Assembly: GCF_001293565.1 (NCBI RefSeq)
Contig: NZ_JXMU01000013.1
Span: 1-64,000 of the forward strand
Source of the DNA: Ahrensia marina
Lineage (GTDB): Bacteria > Pseudomonadota > Alphaproteobacteria > Rhizobiales > Rhizobiaceae
Direction of reading: 5' to 3'
DNA length: 64,000 bases
Shown: positions 44,695 through 56,746 of the stretch, one piece after another
Layout: every line of letters starts with the position of its first letter
How positions within the stretch are numbered: the first letter of the stretch is position 1
The notes under the pieces: model-generated
Told to the model about the DNA's origin: nothing
Databases searched by the model: none
Seen by the model: the letters and a program-made list of their open reading frames with translations, nothing else
Made by a program: the position numbers and the translations under genes

Positions 44695-46116
44695 TTACTT
44701 TTCAGTGCCGCCAATCGTCATTTGGTCCATGCGTAAATGAGGCTGGCCAATACCAACCGGCACGCCTTGTCCCGCTTTGCCGCACGTACCAACACCGTTA
44801 TCGAGCGCCAGATCATTGCCGATCATGGATACGCGATGCATGGCGTCAGGGCCATTGCCGATCATCATTGCGCCTTTGACAGGGTGGGTGATTTTACCGT
44901 TTTCGATCATATAGGCTTCTGTCGCGCCGAAAACGAATTTACCCGATGTGATATCCACCTGTCCGCCACCGAAGGACACAGCGTATAGGCCGCGTTTAAC
45001 CGATGAAATGATCTCTTCCGAGGTTTTGTCACCGGCAAGCATATAGGTATTGGTCATACGCGGCATGGGAACATGCGCATAGGATTGGCGGCGGCCGTTA
45101 CCCGTTGGTTTCATGCCCATCAGCCGTGCATTTTGCCGGTCTTGCATATAACCCACAAGTTTACCGTCTTCGATCAGGACATTGTAACCGGAGGGTGTTC
45201 CCTCATCATCAATCGACAATGAGCCGCGGCGGTTATCAATCGTGCCGTCATCAACAACTGTCACGCCTTTGGCTGCCACCTGTTGCCCCATCAATCCGGC
45301 AAAAGCCGATGTGCCTTTGCGGTTAAAATCGCCTTCCAGCCCGTGACCTACCGCTTCATGAAGCATGACGCCCGGCCAGCCATTGGCAAGGACAACATCC
45401 ATCGTGCCGGCTGGAGCAGGGCGCGCTTCAAGATTGACCAGCGCCTGGCGCAGTGCATTGTCGGCAGCCTGCTGCCATGTGTCTGTCGCGATAAAATCGC
45501 CGAATAACTGGCGTCCGCCCATGCCGTGTGAACCGGTCTCTTGGCGGTCGCCTTCGCCCGCAATAACAGATACGTTGACGCGCACCATCGGCCGGATGTC
45601 TTTTGCCAAATGTCCGTCGGCGCGCAGGATTTCGACAACCTGCCAGGAGGCGGCGAGCGATGCTGAAACCTGCCGTACCCGTTCATCTTTGCCGCGAAGA
45701 TAGGCGTCGATATCCTGTAGCAGTTTTACCTTGGTCTCGAATGAAGGCTCACCAATCGGGTTCCCGTCCACATAAAGCTTCTTGTTGGTGCGTTGCGGGG
45801 CATCGGAATAGGTGCCTGAGTGGTTGGCGGTTACTGCGCCGACAGCATCGGTTGCGCGCAAAAGTGCGCTTTCAGAAAAATTGTCACTTTCAGCATAGCC
45901 CACGGCTTCGCCGGCAACGCTGCGTAGGCCAAAACCGGAGGATGTGTTAAAAGAGCCGGTTTTTAAACGGCCATTGTCAAAACCGAGCACTTCGCCCTCT
46001 GAGTACTCCATGAAGAGTTCGCCGTCATCGGCCTTTGCAAGAGCATTGGAGACCAATGCTTTTACGCGTTCTTCTGAAATATCGAATTGGTCGAGCAAGT
46101 TTGGTACGGCTGACAT
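44695..46116 (-). CDS. tldD: Metalloprotease TldD
   Basis: TldD with its partner TldE (PmbA) forms a zinc protease that cuts unfolded or modified peptides. The zinc motif HEAVGH (His253, Glu254, His258) sits in GWPGVMLHEAVGHGLEGD; the third ligand is expected in the C-terminal GTCGKAGQGVPVG region. The 473 residues are normal. I use the ATG at 46116, with GGAG 7 nt upstream, although the frame is open to 46146. No pmbA gene is present in the window. In rhizobia tldD commonly lies just before ialB and the cox operon, as here. Confidence 0.96.
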   Translation of the reverse strand: MSAVPNLLDQFDISEERVKALVSNALAKADDGELFMEYSEGEVLGFDNGRLKTGSFNTSSGFGLRSVAGEAVGYAESDNFSESALLRATDAVGAVTANHSGTYSDAPQRTNKKLYVDGNPIGEPSFETKVKLLQDIDAYLRGKDERVRQVSASLAASWQVVEILRADGHLAKDIRPMVRVNVSVIAGEGDRQETGSHGMGGRQLFGDFIATDTWQQAADNALRQALVNLEARPAPAGTMDVVLANGWPGVMLHEAVGHGLEGDFNRKGTSAFAGLMGQQVAAKGVTVVDDGTIDNRRGSLSIDDEGTPSGYNVLIEDGKLVGYMQDRQNARLMGMKPTGNGRRQSYAHVPMPRMTNTYMLAGDKTSEEIISSVKRGLYAVSFGGGQVDITSGKFVFGATEAYMIENGKITHPVKGAMMIGNGPDAMHRVSMIGNDLALDNGVGTCGKAGQGVPVGIGQPHLRMDQMTIGGTEK

Positions 46117-46321
46117 GAAGCACTCCGGCTGATTGTATATTATCAACCTACATAGGCCGGATTAAGCTCAATTTCGAGGCTTCATGACGCCGTAGACAGC
46201 AATTTTGTTACTGTTTCGATTAACTATGCAAAACGAACTTACTTGTTCAGGCGCCTATCATCAGGCAATTACAAAATAAATTGAGGGGCAGGGCTAGGGC
46301 TGCCGAATTAGAGTCGGGTCT

Positions 46322-47545
46322 ATGGTTATCAATGAGCGCTTACATTATCTTGACTGGCTGCGGGTGATCGCATTTGCCGTTCTGATCATTTATCATTCAG
46401 CAGTTGGCTTTTTCCCAAACGATTTTTGGTTGATTACCAGCCCGCATACGAGCTCTACGCTGGAGCTTGTTATGGAGCATCCGCGTGTGTGGCGGCTTTC
46501 GCTTTTGTTCTTTATTTCGGGAGCGGGCACATATTTCGCCTTCCGCAAACAATCTGATGTGCAATTTCTTACAGCGCGAACCGTAAGACTTGTCGTCCCA
46601 TTATTGTTTGCAATGGCGCTTATTTGTGCACCGCAAGTTTGGTACGAGCGAATGCTTGTTGATGGTTATCAAGGCAATTTCTGGCAGTTTTGGACAGAGC
46701 GCTATTTCCTTGAAGGTAAATATCCGACCGGAAACTTCACATGGGCGCATATGTGGTTCGTCGGATATTTGTTTACGATGACAGTGCTGTTTTTACCCGT
46801 CATGAAGCTGCTTGGTACGGGGTTTGGCGATAAGTTAAACGCTCTTTTCGAAAGTATTATTCAAACACGCGGCTTATATCTTCTGTTTGTTTTGCCGCTG
46901 GCTATGAATTTAGCATTGTCGCCATGGTTTCCACGCGCGACAAATACGCTTTACAATGATTTTGCGTGGTTGGCTGTTTATTTGTCGTGGTTTGGTTTTG
47001 GCTATCTTTTTGCGCGCAACCATAAAGTGGCAATGAGATCGCTTGTTCATCACGCTGCCGAAATTTTTACATTAACGATAATAGTGTCCGTATTGATGTA
47101 CGTTCTGTTCTGGAGCGACGTATTTAATTTGAATTTGGGCAATATCTCAAACCAAACAGCTCTTTATAAGACATTCTCGATCTGTTTATCGCTGCTTATG
47201 ATTTACTCATTTTTGATCGTATCGTGGCGTTTCCTGAATTTCAGTAACGGCTTTATCCGCTATTTCAATAAAGCGATTTTCCCGCTTTATATTGTTCATC
47301 AGACAATTATTGTGGGTCTGCTTTATTTTACAATCAAAAGCGGGCTCGGATTTTCAGCAAGCTTAGGTGTCGTAACGGTTGGCACAGCACTGCTTTCACT
47401 TCTGTCGTACCATTTCATCATACGTCATTTAGGTTGGGGCAGGCTTCTGTTCGGATTGGATGCGGAAGGGCGCGGTACACAATTTTCCAACCGTTTTGTT
47501 GCCCGCGTGGAAAGCCTTTTGCCGCAGCGTTGGCGAACAACATAA
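46322..47545 (+). CDS. Acyltransferase family 3 membrane protein
   Basis: A 407-residue integral membrane protein with about ten helices, of the OafA-like acyltransferase 3 family (PF01757), which O-acylates sugars, lipids or glucans at the membrane. The N-terminal LHYLDWLRVIAFAVLIIYHS carries the conserved Arg and His, and LSLLFFISGAGTYFAFRK matches the second motif. No extra SGNH domain is attached. It stands alone between tldD and ialB and may be an insertion into an otherwise conserved neighbourhood; this is inference. Substrate unknown. Confidence 0.88.
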   Translation: MVINERLHYLDWLRVIAFAVLIIYHSAVGFFPNDFWLITSPHTSSTLELVMEHPRVWRLSLLFFISGAGTYFAFRKQSDVQFLTARTVRLVVPLLFAMALICAPQVWYERMLVDGYQGNFWQFWTERYFLEGKYPTGNFTWAHMWFVGYLFTMTVLFLPVMKLLGTGFGDKLNALFESIIQTRGLYLLFVLPLAMNLALSPWFPRATNTLYNDFAWLAVYLSWFGFGYLFARNHKVAMRSLVHHAAEIFTLTIIVSVLMYVLFWSDVFNLNLGNISNQTALYKTFSICLSLLMIYSFLIVSWRFLNFSNGFIRYFNKAIFPLYIVHQTIIVGLLYFTIKSGLGFSASLGVVTVGTALLSLLSYHFIIRHLGWGRLLFGLDAEGRGTQFSNRFVARVESLLPQRWRTT

Positions 47546-47603
47546 AACCACATGCAAGCCGGTTAAAGCCTGACATCAGTCAATATTATAAACCGCGGTT
47601 TGC

Positions 47604-48149
47604 TTATGGCAGCGCCTTAAAGCCGTCGGTAAAGCCTGACAGGTCGACAGGAATGCCGATACCTTCTTCCGGCGTCTGAAATACAATAAATGTTGCCGCT
47701 GTACCGCTCTGGAAGTTGCTGAGCAGGGAATCTTCCAAGATGACCTCAGCATAGCAGCCATCGGCAAAACAGCGCACGAAATAAGCGCGGCCAATGTCCT
47801 TGCCGTCAATATTGAGGCCGAGGCCGTTTGGTAACAATACGCCTAACGGTGCCAGCACACGTAAAATACGTGCTTTCTTGTCAGCCGTTTTCACCACAAT
47901 AACCGACAGGCCGAGTTCAGGACGGTCTTCCGCAATAACGTTTTGCATCAAAACACATTGCTCGCTTGAGGCGCCGGCGGGTGTATCGCAGATGATTGAC
48001 CACGCGCCATGTGTCGAGCGGACGATGCCCTGTTGCGCGCTGGCGATTTGCGGGGCCAGTGCAACCGTTAGAAAAGTTGCGCCTGCTGCAAATGATGTAA
48101 AAAGAGATTTGAAACTGGTAAGCGATTTTATCATTAAGCGAATAACCAT
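47604..48149 (-). CDS. Invasion-associated locus B (IalB) family exported protein
   Basis: A 181-residue periplasmic protein with a signal peptide (cleavage likely after QIASA). The mature part shows the family pattern: STHGAWSIICDTP, then EQCVLMQNV, a hydrophobic VIVVKT strand, LRVLAPLGVLLPNGLGL and RCFADGCYAEV, giving four cysteines that could pair. The Bartonella member is linked to host-cell entry, but homologues are common in free-living alphaproteobacteria and need not be virulence factors. An internal ATG at 48134 is an alternative start. It is divergent from the cox operon. Confidence 0.9.
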   Translation of the reverse strand: MVIRLMIKSLTSFKSLFTSFAAGATFLTVALAPQIASAQQGIVRSTHGAWSIICDTPAGASSEQCVLMQNVIAEDRPELGLSVIVVKTADKKARILRVLAPLGVLLPNGLGLNIDGKDIGRAYFVRCFADGCYAEVILEDSLLSNFQSGTAATFIVFQTPEEGIGIPVDLSGFTDGFKALP

Positions 48150-48511
48150 ATTGTGGGTTGGTACTGACCAAAAGGCAATTGCCGCGAATCGCCACAGTTA
48201 TTTTTACGACGAGAAAAGACTAAAAGAAACCGCAAGTTGATAACGCTTTTCCTTTGCCGCTCTGTCATGGGGCGTTATGCGTTGGCGAGCACGGCAAAAA
48301 GATGGCACAAAGCCATGAAAAGTGATTAAGGCAGCATTTACAAAGGCCGATTAGTCGTCACTCTGTGGGAAAACTGGTGCGTAGCGATCAAATGACGCAC
48401 AATTTGGCCACACATATGGTTGCGATTGGATTGGTTTAGAGTGTAAAGACCTACCATAAATCGAGTAAACGTGGCCGGAATCCGATTCCGTCCAATTCGG
48501 GAGAATAAAGC
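48150..48511. other. 362-nt intergenic region upstream of the cox operon
   Basis: No gene is supported. It must hold the promoters of ialB (minus) and coxB (plus). A weak plus-strand promoter candidate is TTGCGA near 48420 with GTAAAG about 17 nt later. I see no FNR-type TTGAT-N4-ATCAA site. The ribosome binding site of coxB, GGGAGA, is at its right edge. Confidence 0.6.
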
Positions 48512-49399
48512 GTGTTCAATTCTACGACTCGCCGTGCCGCACTGGCACTCACATCTTTGGCAGGTGTTTTCGCACCTGTTGCGGCGCTGGCAGATCAGCC
48601 GCAGCCTTGGCAATATCGTTTTCAAGAGCCTGCTACCGACATTATGCGGGAAATCATCTGGTTCGAAGAATACACATTGTGGTTCATCATACCGATTACC
48701 TTGTTGGTATTGGCACTTCTTGTTTACGTAATCGTGAAGTTTAGCGCCAAAGCGAACCCTGTGCCTTCACGCACCAGCCACCACACAATGATTGAAGTGG
48801 TATGGACTGTTGCACCCGTTATCATTCTCCTGTTCTTGGCTGTTCCGTCTTTTCAGCTTCTTGAGCGCCAATTTACACCTCCAAGCGAAGCTGAACTGAC
48901 AATTAAAGCGACCGGTTACCAGTGGTACTGGGGATATGAATATCAGGTCGGCGAAACAGAAGAAGACGCGATTTCGTTTGATGCGATTTTGTTGCCTGAA
49001 GAAGGCCGTCCTGCCGAGAAGGAAGACCGTTCTGTATATCCGCGTCTCTTGGCTGTAGATAATGAAGTTGTTGTACCGGTAAACACAACAGTGCGTATTC
49101 TTGTGACTGCAGGTGATGTGTTGCACAACTGGGCAATGCCTGCATTCGGTATTAAGATGGACGCTGTTCCGGGCCGTTTGAACGAAACTTGGTTCAATGT
49201 TGATAAAGAAGGCCTTTATTACGGTCAGTGTTCAGAACTGTGCGGCAAGGACCATGCCTATATGCCGATCGCTGTTCGCGTTGTTTCGAAAGCCGACTAC
49301 GAAGCGTGGGCCGGTACCGCACAAGCAAGCGTCGAAGAGGCCAATAAAAATCTCATGGCTTCAATCGATGCGAAAAACAAACTCGCAAGCGCCGAATAG
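48512..49399 (+). CDS. coxB: Cytochrome c oxidase subunit II
   Basis: Carries the CuA centre that accepts electrons from cytochrome c. The signal peptide ends near AALA; two membrane helices follow (about 55-78 and 95-115). The CuA ligands are complete: His205, Cys240, Glu242, Cys244, His248 and Met251 in CSELCGKDHAYMP. The length of 295 residues is normal. The start is a GTG at 48512 with GGGAGA 8 nt upstream. It heads the oxidase operon, directly before coxA. Confidence 0.98.
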   Translation: MFNSTTRRAALALTSLAGVFAPVAALADQPQPWQYRFQEPATDIMREIIWFEEYTLWFIIPITLLVLALLVYVIVKFSAKANPVPSRTSHHTMIEVVWTVAPVIILLFLAVPSFQLLERQFTPPSEAELTIKATGYQWYWGYEYQVGETEEDAISFDAILLPEEGRPAEKEDRSVYPRLLAVDNEVVVPVNTTVRILVTAGDVLHNWAMPAFGIKMDAVPGRLNETWFNVDKEGLYYGQCSELCGKDHAYMPIAVRVVSKADYEAWAGTAQASVEEANKNLMASIDAKNKLASAE

Positions 49400-49422
49400 A
49401 AATTAGTTTAAAGACCTTTTAG

Positions 49423-51090
<1,668 letters not shown>

Positions 51091-51115
51091 AAACGCAGGC
51101 AAGTTGAAAACTTCC

Positions 51116-51147
51116 ACTGCCCGGATCATGTGAATGGTTCGGGCAGT
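51116..51147. repeat. Hairpin between coxA and ctaB
   Basis: ACTGCCCG (51116-51123) pairs perfectly with CGGGCAGT (51140-51147) over a 16-nt loop. No T-run follows, so complete termination is unlikely. It may shield the coxBA message from 3' exonucleases and so set oxidase subunits above assembly factors. Confidence 0.6.
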
Positions 51148-51186
51148 AGCAAAAGAAACAAGATAATCTTGAAAGAACGAAGCCAC

Positions 51187-52140
51187 ATGGCAATGGTTGA
51201 AGATATAGTTTCGGGTGATGCGCGTGTGTCTGAAGCGACACCGGCGGATTATTTTGAGCTGTTAAAACCAAAAGTTATGCGCCTTGTTGTGTTTACAGCC
51301 CTTGTCGGCATGTTGGCAGCGCCGGGCGCAATCAATCCGTTTCTGGCTGTTTTCTCAATTCTGGCCATCGCCGTCGGTGCCGGTGCATCCGGCGCATTGA
51401 ATATGTGGTATGATTCCGACATTGATGGCGTGATGACACGCACGATCAAGCGTCCGGTTCCATCAGGCCGTGTAACGCCGTCCGAAGCGCTGATCTTCGG
51501 CGTCATTCTATCAGCTCTATCGGTACTCACACTTGGCCTTGTCGCCAACTGGGTTGCCGCCGGACTTCTGGCTTTCACAATCTTCTTTTACGCAGTGATT
51601 TACACTGTCTGGCTCAAGCGCTCGACTCCGCAGAACATCGTCATTGGTGGTGCCGCCGGTGCTTTCCCGCCGATGATCGGCTGGGCATGTGTGACAGGTA
51701 CATTGACAATCGAAAGCGCGGTTCTTTTCGCAATTATTTTTCTTTGGACCCCGCCGCATTTCTGGGCGTTGGCGCTTTGGAAAATGCGTGATTATGACAA
51801 TGCGGGCGTACCAATGCTGCCCAATGTTGTTGGCGAAAAGAAAACACGCGACCAAATGCTTATATATGCGGCAATCCTTTTGCCGGTGACTGTCGCACCT
51901 GCATTTCTAGGTTTCGGCGGTGTGGCTTATGCCATCGTTTCAACCATTCTTGCCGGAACATTTCTGGCGCTAACATACAAAGTATGGGCAATTGCTGGTG
52001 CTGATCCGAATTTGAAAGCGGAAAAATATCTGTTCGGCTTTTCGATATTCTTTTTGTTTGCGGTATTTGCCACATTGCTGATCGAGGCGGTTGTGTTTCG
52101 CAGCTTTGGACTTTCCCTGACACTCGGAGACATTTTCTAA
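51187..52140 (+). CDS. ctaB: Protohaem IX farnesyltransferase (haem O synthase)
   Basis: Adds a farnesyl group to haem B to make haem O, the precursor of the haem A needed by CoxA. The protein has about nine helices and the family motif [19 protein letters not shown], then [20 protein letters not shown]. The length is 317 residues from the ATG at 51187; the frame is open from 51130. Its TAA overlaps the ATG of the CoxF-like gene by one base. Confidence 0.97.
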   Translation: MAMVEDIVSGDARVSEATPADYFELLKPKVMRLVVFTALVGMLAAPGAINPFLAVFSILAIAVGAGASGALNMWYDSDIDGVMTRTIKRPVPSGRVTPSEALIFGVILSALSVLTLGLVANWVAAGLLAFTIFFYAVIYTVWLKRSTPQNIVIGGAAGAFPPMIGWACVTGTLTIESAVLFAIIFLWTPPHFWALALWKMRDYDNAGVPMLPNVVGEKKTRDQMLIYAAILLPVTVAPAFLGFGGVAYAIVSTILAGTFLALTYKVWAIAGADPNLKAEKYLFGFSIFFLFAVFATLLIEAVVFRSFGLSLTLGDIF

Positions 52141-52331
52141 TGGCCGAAGTTCGTCACAAAAAAGGTGAAAAGATCGAACGCGTGAATTTGAGCGAAAAGC
52201 AGCTCAAATCCCGCAAAGCCCGCAATATTGCCATAGCACTATGTCTGGCAGCATTTGTCGGTGTTTTCTATGTTGCCACGGTTGTGAAGTTTGGTCCGGC
52301 AATCATGCAGAATAGGGGCTTTAATCAATAA
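52140..52331 (+). CDS. coxF: CoxF-like small membrane protein
   Basis: A 63-residue protein with a highly basic N-terminal half ([20 protein letters not shown]) and a single membrane helix ([20 protein letters not shown]). Proteins of this shape sit between ctaB and ctaG in alphaproteobacterial cox operons; the function is unproven but expected in oxidase assembly. It overlaps both neighbours by one base (TAATG at each end), so the three genes are translated in a coupled chain. Confidence 0.85.
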   Translation: MAEVRHKKGEKIERVNLSEKQLKSRKARNIAIALCLAAFVGVFYVATVVKFGPAIMQNRGFNQ

Positions 52332-53026
52332 TGAATGATTCAGTCCAAAAGACCGATACAGATAAGAGCAGCAAGCATAAAAATGCGCGCCTTGCTTTTT
52401 CTTGTCTGGCTTTTTTCACAGGTATGCTTTGTCTGGCTTATGCGTCTGTGCCGCTTTACAATTTGTTCTGTAAGGTAACCGGCTATGGCGGCACAACACA
52501 GCGTTCAGAAATAGCGTCTCAGACAATTCTTGATAAGACGATCAATGTCCGTTTTGATTCCAACATTGGAGACAGCGCCCTTGGATGGAAGTTCAAGCCA
52601 TTGCAGCGCGAAGTCACAATCAAGATAGGCGAACAGAAGCAGATTGCTTACAGCGCTGAAAACACATTGTCTGTGCCGACGACAGGTACAGCCACCTTTA
52701 ATGTGACACCGCAAGCGGCAGGCGCCTATTTCAATAAAATGGAATGTTTTTGTTTTACTGAAACAACGTTGCAGCCGGGCGAAAGCATGGAAATGCCTGT
52801 CGTCTTTTTCATTGATCCGGAAATTGTCAACGCAGTTGAAACAAAGAATATTGGCACGATCACATTGTCATATACTTTTTATGAAGTTGACGAACCTGCG
52901 CAAATAAGCGCGGTATCTGCCGGCAAAAATCAATCTGTTGAAACACTTGCACCAACAGAAAAACCGAGTACAAAAACACCAAAGCTTGGCGATGAAGAAT
53001 CTGACATCGCTGGAAACCGGGGGTAG
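52331..53026 (+). CDS. ctaG: Cytochrome c oxidase assembly protein CtaG (Cox11)
   Basis: Delivers copper to the CuB site of CoxA. One membrane helix near the N-terminus (about 22-42) leads to the periplasmic domain. Copper-binding cysteines are in KMECFCFTE (Cys139, Cys141), with a further Cys47 just outside the membrane ([12 protein letters not shown]). The body is a usual Cox11; the last 30 residues (Thr/Lys/Pro-rich) form a tail longer than in many relatives. coxC starts 5 nt later. Confidence 0.97.
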   Translation: MNDSVQKTDTDKSSKHKNARLAFSCLAFFTGMLCLAYASVPLYNLFCKVTGYGGTTQRSEIASQTILDKTINVRFDSNIGDSALGWKFKPLQREVTIKIGEQKQIAYSAENTLSVPTTGTATFNVTPQAAGAYFNKMECFCFTETTLQPGESMEMPVVFFIDPEIVNAVETKNIGTITLSYTFYEVDEPAQISAVSAGKNQSVETLAPTEKPSTKTPKLGDEESDIAGNRG

Positions 53027-53031
53027 TCTTT

Positions 53032-53910
53032 ATGGCTGACGCACACGCAAAAAATCACGATTATCATATCATCGACCCAAGCCCTTGGCCGTTTCTTGGC
53101 TCATTTGGCGCATTGGTAATGATGATTGGCGCAGTTGGCTGGATGCAGGCTGCACAGGGCAATGACTTCTCTTTGCTCGGCTTGCCGCTCGCAAACCCAT
53201 GGCTCTTCTTCATCGGGTTGGCCATTGTTCTTTACACAATGTTTGGCTGGTGGTCCGACACTGTAAAAGAAGCGCATGAAGGTCATCACACGCGGGTTGT
53301 ATCGATACACCTTCGCTACGGCATGATCATGTTTATTGCTTCGGAAGTCATGTTCTTCGTGGCATGGTTCTGGGCTGTGTTCGATGCCAGCATTTTCTAC
53401 GACGAGGCTATTCAGGTCGGTCGCATGAGCTACACCGGTGGTCAGTGGCCGCCTGCAGGTATGGAAGTTCTCGATCCTTTGCACTTGCCTTTGTACAATA
53501 CGCTGCTTTTGCTGTTGTCAGGCACGACAATCACTTGGGCACACCATGCGTTGCTGCACAATGACCGTTCTGGTCTGAAATGGGGCTTGGCGCTTACAAT
53601 CGGCCTCGGCCTCGTGTTTACAGGTGTTCAGGCTTATGAATATGGCCATGCGCCATACGCATTCTCCGATTCGCTTTACGGCGCGACATTCTTCATGGCT
53701 ACTGGCTTCCACGGTTTCCACGTTATCGTTGGTACAATCTTCCTGATTGTATGTTTGCTGCGTGCTATGGCTGGTCACTTCACGCCTAAACAGCATTTCG
53801 GCTTCGAAGCGGCTGCCTGGTATTGGCACTTTGTTGACGTGGTATGGCTCTTCCTGTTCTTCGTGATCTATATCTGGGGTTCATGGGGCGCGCCGATTTA
53901 CCACGGCTAA
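53032..53910 (+). CDS. coxC: Cytochrome c oxidase subunit III
   Basis: Membrane subunit of 292 residues with seven helices, which stabilises the active site and proton uptake of CoxA. Conserved segments are [20 protein letters not shown] then [13 protein letters not shown], and the C-terminal [18 protein letters not shown]. It starts with [20 protein letters not shown] as in rhizobia. It is followed by a strong hairpin instead of the DUF983 gene that usually comes next in relatives (from memory). Confidence 0.98.
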   Translation: MADAHAKNHDYHIIDPSPWPFLGSFGALVMMIGAVGWMQAAQGNDFSLLGLPLANPWLFFIGLAIVLYTMFGWWSDTVKEAHEGHHTRVVSIHLRYGMIMFIASEVMFFVAWFWAVFDASIFYDEAIQVGRMSYTGGQWPPAGMEVLDPLHLPLYNTLLLLLSGTTITWAHHALLHNDRSGLKWGLALTIGLGLVFTGVQAYEYGHAPYAFSDSLYGATFFMATGFHGFHVIVGTIFLIVCLLRAMAGHFTPKQHFGFEAAAWYWHFVDVVWLFLFFVIYIWGSWGAPIYHG

Positions 53911-53929
53911 ACATGATCTGAATTTTGTT

Positions 53930-53963
53930 AAACGGGCGGGCATGGCAACATGGTCGCCCGTTT
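53930..53963. terminator. Strong hairpin after coxC, possible attenuator
   Basis: AAACGGGCG (53930-53938) pairs perfectly with CGCCCGTTT (53955-53963), and the loop can form an inner CATG/CATG stem. The T-run is only three bases, so it is probably a partial terminator or a stabiliser between the oxidase genes and SURF1. Confidence 0.55.
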
Positions 53964-53981
53964 GCATTTGGGATTGGATAA

Positions 53982-54731
53982 ATGACTGCACAGGCCACGA
54001 CAGAGAAAAAATCAAAAACATGGCTATGGCTGGCGCTGATATCAGGCGCAATCGTTCTGGCCATATTGCTTAGTCTTGGCACTTGGCAGGTCAAACGGCT
54101 CGCTTGGAAGGAAAATCTTCTGGCAACAATTGAAGAGCGCACAGAGGCAAAGCCTGTCGAGTTATCTGAGCTTCTCAAACGCTATGAAGCCGGTGAAGAT
54201 ATCGAATATCTTCCGGTAGAAACCGAAGGTTATTTCGATCACGATAACGAACAGCATTTCTTCGCGACCTTCGATGGTATGTCCGGCTATTATGTTTATA
54301 GCCCGCTCATGATCGACAAGGACCGTTATATCTTCGTCAATCGGGGTTTTGTGCCTTTTGAATTAAAAGAGCCTAACGCACGTCCGGAAACACTTGTTTC
54401 ATTTTCTCAGGATGTTGTCGGTTTGGCCCGCAAAGCGCCGAAGGATAAAGCAGGTTGGGTCGTGCCTGAAAATGATCTTGAGAAGAATATTTTCCATTGG
54501 AAAGATCTGGATGCCATGATCGGTCGGACAGGCAAGCCGGCAGAGCAGTTTCTTCCGTTCTTCATCGATCAAAACCGGAATGCCAATCGCGCACAATTGC
54601 CCTATGGCGGTGTGACCATAATCAACTTGCCCAACAATCACCTTCAATATGCGATTACATGGTACGGATTGGCGCTCACGCTTGTGGGTGTTTTGGGTTA
54701 CTATTTGATAAGATACCGTAGAGGTTCTTAG
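53982..54731 (+). CDS. SURF1 family protein (oxidase assembly)
   Basis: SURF1 helps insert haem A into subunit I. The 249-residue protein has two membrane helices, near the N-terminus (LWLALISGAIVLAILLSLGT, with the WQVKRLAWKE motif after it) and the C-terminus (YAITWYGLALTLVGVLGYYL), around a periplasmic loop with VNRGFVPF. It lies 71 nt after coxC and 38 nt before ispH on the same strand. Confidence 0.95.
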   Translation: MTAQATTEKKSKTWLWLALISGAIVLAILLSLGTWQVKRLAWKENLLATIEERTEAKPVELSELLKRYEAGEDIEYLPVETEGYFDHDNEQHFFATFDGMSGYYVYSPLMIDKDRYIFVNRGFVPFELKEPNARPETLVSFSQDVVGLARKAPKDKAGWVVPENDLEKNIFHWKDLDAMIGRTGKPAEQFLPFFIDQNRNANRAQLPYGGVTIINLPNNHLQYAITWYGLALTLVGVLGYYLIRYRRGS

Positions 54732-54769
54732 CTCTTTACAACATTACTTTGCCAAGGCAGTAAACACCA

Positions 54770-55780
54770 ATGGCTTTACCTTCCAAACCACCTTTAACGA
54801 TACGTCTTTGTGCACCGCGTGGCTTTTGCGCAGGCGTTGACCGCGCAATTCAGATCGTTGTTCTGGCACTTAAGAAATACGGTGCGCCGGTCTATGTGCG
54901 CCATGAAATCGTGCATAACAAATTTGTCGTTGATGGCCTGCGGGACCGCGGTGCGATTTTTGTAAAAGAGTTGAGCGATATTCCGGAGGAACACAAGGAT
55001 CGTCCTGTTGTATTCTCCGCCCATGGCGTTCCTCAATCTGTCCCTGCCGATGCGGCAGCACGAAATTTCTTCTATTTGGACGCAACATGTCCGCTTGTTT
55101 CAAAAGTGCATAAGCAGGCAATGCGTCACCAGCGCCTTGGACGCCACGTTCTGCTTATCGGCCATGCAGGCCACCCTGAAGTCATCGGAACGATGGGCCA
55201 GCTTGAGCCGGGAGATGTCACGCTTGTCGAGACGCCTGAACAGGTGGCAGGCTTGAAAGTGCCGGACCCGGATAATGTCGGCTATGTGACGCAAACCACC
55301 TTGTCGGTTGATGATACAGCCGATGTGATTGCGGCATTGGAAGCACGTTTTGAAAACCTGACGCCGCCGTCGTCTGAAAGCATTTGCTATGCGACGACAA
55401 ACCGGCAGGAAGCCGTAAAGCAGGCTGCCGTAGGAACAGATATGTTCATCATTGTCGGCGCGCCTAATTCTTCGAATTCCATGCGTCTGGTCGAGGTCGC
55501 AAAACGTCACGGTGCAAAGGGCTCAATGCTGGTTCAGCGCGCGTCAGAGCTTGATTTTGACCGCTTGAAAGACGTTCGCACCCTTGGCATGTCTGCAGGC
55601 GCTTCAGCACCTGAGATTGTCGTCGATGAAATCATCGATGCTTTCCGCCAGCATTTTGACGTTACAATCGACATTGCTTTGACGGCTGAGGAAAATGAGA
55701 ACTTTCCCGTCATGCGCGACCTTCGCGAAACTGAACTCTTGCCATCTGATATGGCATTTTTGAATGGACCGGGTGCATAA
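54770..55780 (+). CDS. ispH: 4-hydroxy-3-methylbut-2-enyl diphosphate reductase
   Basis: The last enzyme of the non-mevalonate pathway, forming IPP and DMAPP with a 4Fe-4S cluster. The three cluster cysteines are Cys20 ([13 protein letters not shown]), Cys107 (DATCPLV) and Cys206 ([13 protein letters not shown]). The length is 336 residues. It adjoins thrB with no bases between stop and start. Its products feed the polyprenyl synthase encoded at 6.1 kb, and indirectly ctaB next door. Confidence 0.98.
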   Translation: MALPSKPPLTIRLCAPRGFCAGVDRAIQIVVLALKKYGAPVYVRHEIVHNKFVVDGLRDRGAIFVKELSDIPEEHKDRPVVFSAHGVPQSVPADAAARNFFYLDATCPLVSKVHKQAMRHQRLGRHVLLIGHAGHPEVIGTMGQLEPGDVTLVETPEQVAGLKVPDPDNVGYVTQTTLSVDDTADVIAALEARFENLTPPSSESICYATTNRQEAVKQAAVGTDMFIIVGAPNSSNSMRLVEVAKRHGAKGSMLVQRASELDFDRLKDVRTLGMSAGASAPEIVVDEIIDAFRQHFDVTIDIALTAEENENFPVMRDLRETELLPSDMAFLNGPGA

Positions 55781-56746
55781 TTGGCTGTCTATACCGATAT
55801 CAGTGAAGCCGAACTAACAGCCTTTATAGCGCAATATGATGTGGGAGAATTGCTTTCCTATAAAGGGATTGCCGAGGGCGTCGAGAACACAAATTTTCTG
55901 GTTCATTGCGAGAAGGCGAATTTCATTCTGACGCTTTACGAAAAGCGCGTAAATCCGGATGATTTACCGTTCTTTTTGAACTTGATGGAGCACTTGGCAC
56001 AAAGCGGCATTAATTGCCCTTTACCCGTTGCACGCAAGGACGGCGAAGTGCTTGGTCAATTGGCAGGCCGCCCTGCAGCGATGATCACCTTTCTAGAGGG
56101 TGTTTGGATGCGTGAACCGACAGTTGAGCATTGCAGCGCAGTCGGCACCACGCTTGCCAAGATGCATGAAGCTGGCCAAAGCTTTAAGATGGAGCGCAAA
56201 AACTCATTGTCCTTGCATGACTGGCGTCCGCTCTGGAATAAATGCATGGAAGCCGATCCTGAAATGGAAGCTTCTTTGCGCACTGAAGTTGAAGCAACGC
56301 TCGATAAACTGGAGGCCAATTGGCCGTCCGATCTGGAGCGCGGGGTCATTCATGCTGACATGTTCCCGGATAATGTGTTCTTTCTAGGTGGCAAGCTTTC
56401 CGGCATAATTGATTTCTATTTCGCCTGCACTGATGCTTTAGCCTATGACATTGCGGTATGCATCAATGCGTGGTGTTTCGAGCCGGATCATAGTTTCAAT
56501 GTCGAAAAAGGCGCGGCATTGCTGGAAGCCTATAATGCTGCGCGGCCATTATCTGAAGAAGAACGCCAAGCGATGCCAACGCTATGTGAAGGGGCAGCTT
56601 TGCGCTTCATGCTGACGCGTTTTTATGACTGGGTCACGACACCTGAAGGCTCACTGGTCGTGAAGAAAGATCCTAATGAATACATCCGGAAAATGCGGTT
56701 TCACGCAAAAATAGACGATATCTCCGGTTACGGGTTGTCCCGCTAA
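55781..56746 (+). CDS. thrB: Homoserine kinase (APH-fold type)
   Basis: Phosphorylates homoserine for threonine synthesis. This is the aminoglycoside-phosphotransferase-like form used by alphaproteobacteria, with [20 protein letters not shown], the catalytic [11 protein letters not shown] and the metal motif [10 protein letters not shown]. The start is a TTG that follows the ispH stop directly (TAATTG) and begins the conserved MAVYTDIS. It overlaps rnhA by one base (TAATG). The length is 321 residues. Confidence 0.96.
   Translation: MAVYTDISEAELTAFIAQYDVGELLSYKGIAEGVENTNFLVHCEKANFILTLYEKRVNPDDLPFFLNLMEHLAQSGINCPLPVARKDGEVLGQLAGRPAAMITFLEGVWMREPTVEHCSAVGTTLAKMHEAGQSFKMERKNSLSLHDWRPLWNKCMEADPEMEASLRTEVEATLDKLEANWPSDLERGVIHADMFPDNVFFLGGKLSGIIDFYFACTDALAYDIAVCINAWCFEPDHSFNVEKGAALLEAYNAARPLSEEERQAMPTLCEGAALRFMLTRFYDWVTTPEGSLVVKKDPNEYIRKMRFHAKIDDISGYGLSR

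Noticed and set aside
47604-48149. Invasion-associated gene as a sign of a pathogen
   Set aside because: IalB-family genes beside cox operons are widespread in free-living alphaproteobacteria. Nothing else in the window suggests virulence.
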